A DNA stretch of 14,243 bases from CAZQQN01 sp964549595 (GTDB lineage Bacteria > Bacteroidota > Bacteroidia > CAILMK01 > CAYYUA01). Where the stretch lies: assembly GCA_964549595.1 (NCBI GenBank), contig CAZJWK010000073.1:1-14243 (forward strand), read 5' to 3'. A program made the position numbers and the translations under genes. How positions within the stretch are numbered: position 1 is the first letter of the stretch; every line of letters starts with the position of its first letter. The notes under the pieces were generated by a model. It worked only from the letters and a program-made list of their open reading frames with translations. It had not been told where the DNA came from and did no database searches. Positions 12,281 to 14,243 of the stretch are shown in pieces.

Positions 12281-14161
12281 ATGGAACCAAATCAAAAACT
12301 ATCACAAAAAAGTCAACAAAAGCAAAAGGTACTAACAACCGGTAAAATTTTGCTTATTAGCGGATTTTCGATTATTACGATTTTAGCAGGTGTAATAATA
12401 GGTTTTTCCTTAATTAACACACCCGAAAGTGCTAGTGCCCTTAACCCCAATTTTACAACAGTGGCTTCTGGCAATTGGAACAATGCCTCTGTTTGGAGCG
12501 GTTCCGGAACCCCGGGAAAAGGTGATGTCGTTAAAATCGAGCATGACGTCACTGTAAAAACCAACACAGGCAATGTGGATTCAATTTTATTGAATGGGAG
12601 TAATTTGATTATTGACAAAAACGGGAGCATAACCACAAACTATCTGGACATTAATACAAGCTTCACGAGCACAGGAAAATATGGTTCCACGGTATTAAAT
12701 TCCAAACTGAAGGTTAAAAAAGGTAACATCCAAGTAGATGGAGATATCGATTTTCACTTAAACAATGGAAACGGCTCCCCCAAATTAATTGTCAATAAAA
12801 AAGGCACATTAAAAATAAAAGGAAGTTTTAAAAACCAAAACAACGGATCAATTAATGTTAAAAAAGGTGGGTTACTGACCTATAATGGGGGTTCATCGCA
12901 AACTTTGCCAAAAGATGCCAATGCCACCATTCATAAACTAAAAATTGACAATTCAGGTAATACTTCCCCACAAGTCACCTTAAGCGGAAATTTAACCATT
13001 AATGATTCATTGATATTGGATAATGGTGTTATAAAAACCACAAATAACAAGACCTTAAAGATCGCTTCTAATGGTGCCATGAGGGGTTGGAATGTTACGA
13101 ATTCCTATATAGATGGGGCTTATTCAAAGGTTGGTAGTACCAATGATAGTTTGATATTTAACCTAAAGGGTGCTAATACTAATACTGTTAAGGTAGCTAT
13201 ACATGGGTTAAGTAACCAGAATACTTTTGAGGCTGATTATTTTAAGAAAAATCCTCAGAATGCTTATAATAACAAATTAGCCAAAGGCTCAAACCTTTCG
13301 CATATTAGTCCCAGTGAGTATTGGCAAATTAAAAAAACCAGCGGAAATTCTGTTAATTGTAAAGTAAGCTTATTCTGGAATGCCAATAATCCAACACAAA
13401 TTAGTAACATATCCAACAAGCAAAACCTGGTTTTAGCCCACTACAATAATTCAAAAAAAGAATGGGAAAACTATGGACAAACCAAATTCTCCGGTAGTGT
13501 AAGCAATAAGGGACACATTACCTCAAAGTCTGTAACTTCTTTTAGCCCTTTTACATTTGGTTCTACAAATTCTAATAGCCCACTACCCGTGGAATTAATT
13601 GCCTTTAATGTTGAAAAGGTGCGGAGTGAAGCCAAACTTAAATGGCAAACTGCTTCAGAAACCAATAATAACCACTTTAAAATTCAAAAAAGAACGGAAG
13701 GGGAAAACTTTAAAAATATCGGAACAATAGAAGGAGAAGGCACTACCACTGAAGAACAATCCTATGCTTTTATAGATAAAAATCCTGAAAAGGGCAATAA
13801 CTATTATCGGCTAAAACAAGTGGATCATGATGGTTCTTTTGAATATTCGGATATTAAGGTGTTAAAGATGACTGATGACGATAACACTAAAGCCGCAGAA
13901 AATCCTATCCGGGTGGAAAAAATTACACCTAATCCTTTTAATTCAAGTTTTAAGGTGAATTATCAACTTGATAAACCGGCTGAGGTTAAAGTCTACCTTC
14001 GCAACAGTATGGGGCAGGTTAAATCCAACCAAATAATAAGAGGTCAGAAAGGCTCTAATACATTTAGTTATGACAAAGGCTCGCGGTTAGAGGAAGGAAC
14101 TTATTTGTTAACCTTGATTAACAGGGAAAACAAAGTCACCAAAAAGTTGATTAAACGCTGA
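12281..14161 (+). CDS. Secreted surface protein with type IX secretion (Por) C-terminal sorting domain
   Basis: A 626-aa exported protein. A ~20-residue Lys/Gln-rich N-terminus precedes a hydrophobic segment (23-45), and a likely signal peptidase site follows ASA at 51-53. The mature start carries a FTTVASGNWNNASVWSG and PGKGDVVKIEHDVTV pair (58-91), common at the N-termini of Bacteroidota surface proteins. Residues about 90-290 are Asn/Gly/Thr-rich with repeated short beta strands, probably a right-handed beta-helix. A LPVELIAFNVEKV module (from 435) is the usual beta-sandwich that precedes the sorting domain. The last 79 residues (548-626) form the type A sorting domain: PNPFNSSF, then YLRNSMGQ, then a GTYLLTL strand and a basic KKLIKR end. 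It would cross the outer membrane by T9SS and be surface-anchored or released. Adhesion is a guess. It is more AT- and Asn/Lys-rich than its neighbours. An out-of-frame ATG at 12271 overlaps its start. Confidence 0.88.
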   Translation: MEPNQKLSQKSQQKQKVLTTGKILLISGFSIITILAGVIIGFSLINTPESASALNPNFTTVASGNWNNASVWSGSGTPGKGDVVKIEHDVTVKTNTGNVDSILLNGSNLIIDKNGSITTNYLDINTSFTSTGKYGSTVLNSKLKVKKGNIQVDGDIDFHLNNGNGSPKLIVNKKGTLKIKGSFKNQNNGSINVKKGGLLTYNGGSSQTLPKDANATIHKLKIDNSGNTSPQVTLSGNLTINDSLILDNGVIKTTNNKTLKIASNGAMRGWNVTNSYIDGAYSKVGSTNDSLIFNLKGANTNTVKVAIHGLSNQNTFEADYFKKNPQNAYNNKLAKGSNLSHISPSEYWQIKKTSGNSVNCKVSLFWNANNPTQISNISNKQNLVLAHYNNSKKEWENYGQTKFSGSVSNKGHITSKSVTSFSPFTFGSTNSNSPLPVELIAFNVEKVRSEAKLKWQTASETNNNHFKIQKRTEGENFKNIGTIEGEGTTTEEQSYAFIDKNPEKGNNYYRLKQVDHDGSFEYSDIKVLKMTDDDNTKAAENPIRVEKITPNPFNSSFKVNYQLDKPAEVKVYLRNSMGQVKSNQIIRGQKGSNTFSYDKGSRLEEGTYLLTLINRENKVTKKLIKR

Positions 14162-14199
14162 CTATTGCTTATCTCTTATTAAATGCTTTGTCTTAATAG

Positions 14200-14230
14200 A
14201 AAGGGGCACTTTGACAGTTAGTGCCCCTTT
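14200..14230 (+). terminator. Strong intrinsic terminator of the surface-protein gene
   Basis: AAAGGGGCACT (14200-14210) and AGTGCCCCTTT (14220-14230) form a perfect 11-bp stem with a 9-nt loop, 38 nt after the stop codon. The A-run on one side and T-run on the other would let it work in both directions. The U-tract is short (TTTATT). Confidence 0.85.
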
Positions 14231-14243
14231 ATTCAATAGTTTG

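Noticed and set aside
12313..12636. 107-codon minus-strand ORF inside the surface-protein gene
   Set aside because: It is the antisense shadow of the surface-protein coding frame and shows no domain of its own.

Overview
The window looks like chromosomal DNA of a Bacteroidota bacterium, probably a Cytophagia- or Flavobacteriia-like lineage (the rank below phylum is an inference). The evidence is the run of Bacteroidota-type families (a DUF3127 OB-fold protein, an Mrp lacking its CxxC, a long QueA paralogue, a type IX secretion cargo with a C-terminal sorting domain), AT-rich gene starts that mostly lack Shine-Dalgarno sequences, and several copies of the Bacteroidota -7 promoter box TAnnTTTG. 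One copy sits behind a tRNA with a correctly spaced -33 TTTG. No phage, integron, CRISPR or transposase gene is visible.

Layout. Positions 1-22 (minus) hold the 5' end of a tRNA cut by the window edge, probably tRNA-Pro, with its promoter at 83-114. Between it and the first gene lie an inverted repeat and a 7-bp tandem repeat. From 254 to 4669 five genes read leftwards: flavin reductase, FAH-family hydrolase, NifU C-terminal-type protein, Mrp/NBP35 ATPase, and a 225-aa protein that appears to be an ABC ATPase fold with every nucleotide-binding motif eroded. Mrp and NifU make a small Fe-S cluster carrier module; the hydrolase and flavin reductase fit a small-molecule (possibly aromatic) catabolic role. 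From 4900 three genes read rightwards: a QueA-like tRNA-modification enzyme, a DUF3127 OB-fold protein with an SSB-like tail, and an Uup-type ABC-F ATPase.

The 8909-9810 interval holds three small genes that a 60-residue cutoff would miss: a 51-aa zinc-ribbon membrane protein (minus), and a 15-aa mini-ORF plus a 45-aa ORF (plus). The two plus-strand ORFs lie behind a -7 box and a hairpin-rich leader. A UbiB/AarF-family kinase-like membrane protein and a short phasin-like helical protein follow as a minus-strand pair (9814-11859). After a gene-free 11860-12280 stretch that ends in a terminator-like hairpin comes a 626-aa secreted surface protein (12281-14161), closed by a strong intrinsic terminator.

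Most of the window is housekeeping. The points most worth following are the motif-less ABC-fold protein next to mrp, the terminator-like hairpin just in front of the secreted-protein gene, the structured leader with tandem mini-ORFs and a perfect Shine-Dalgarno, and the SSB-like tail of the DUF3127 protein. I see no clear multi-gene defence or biosynthetic system.
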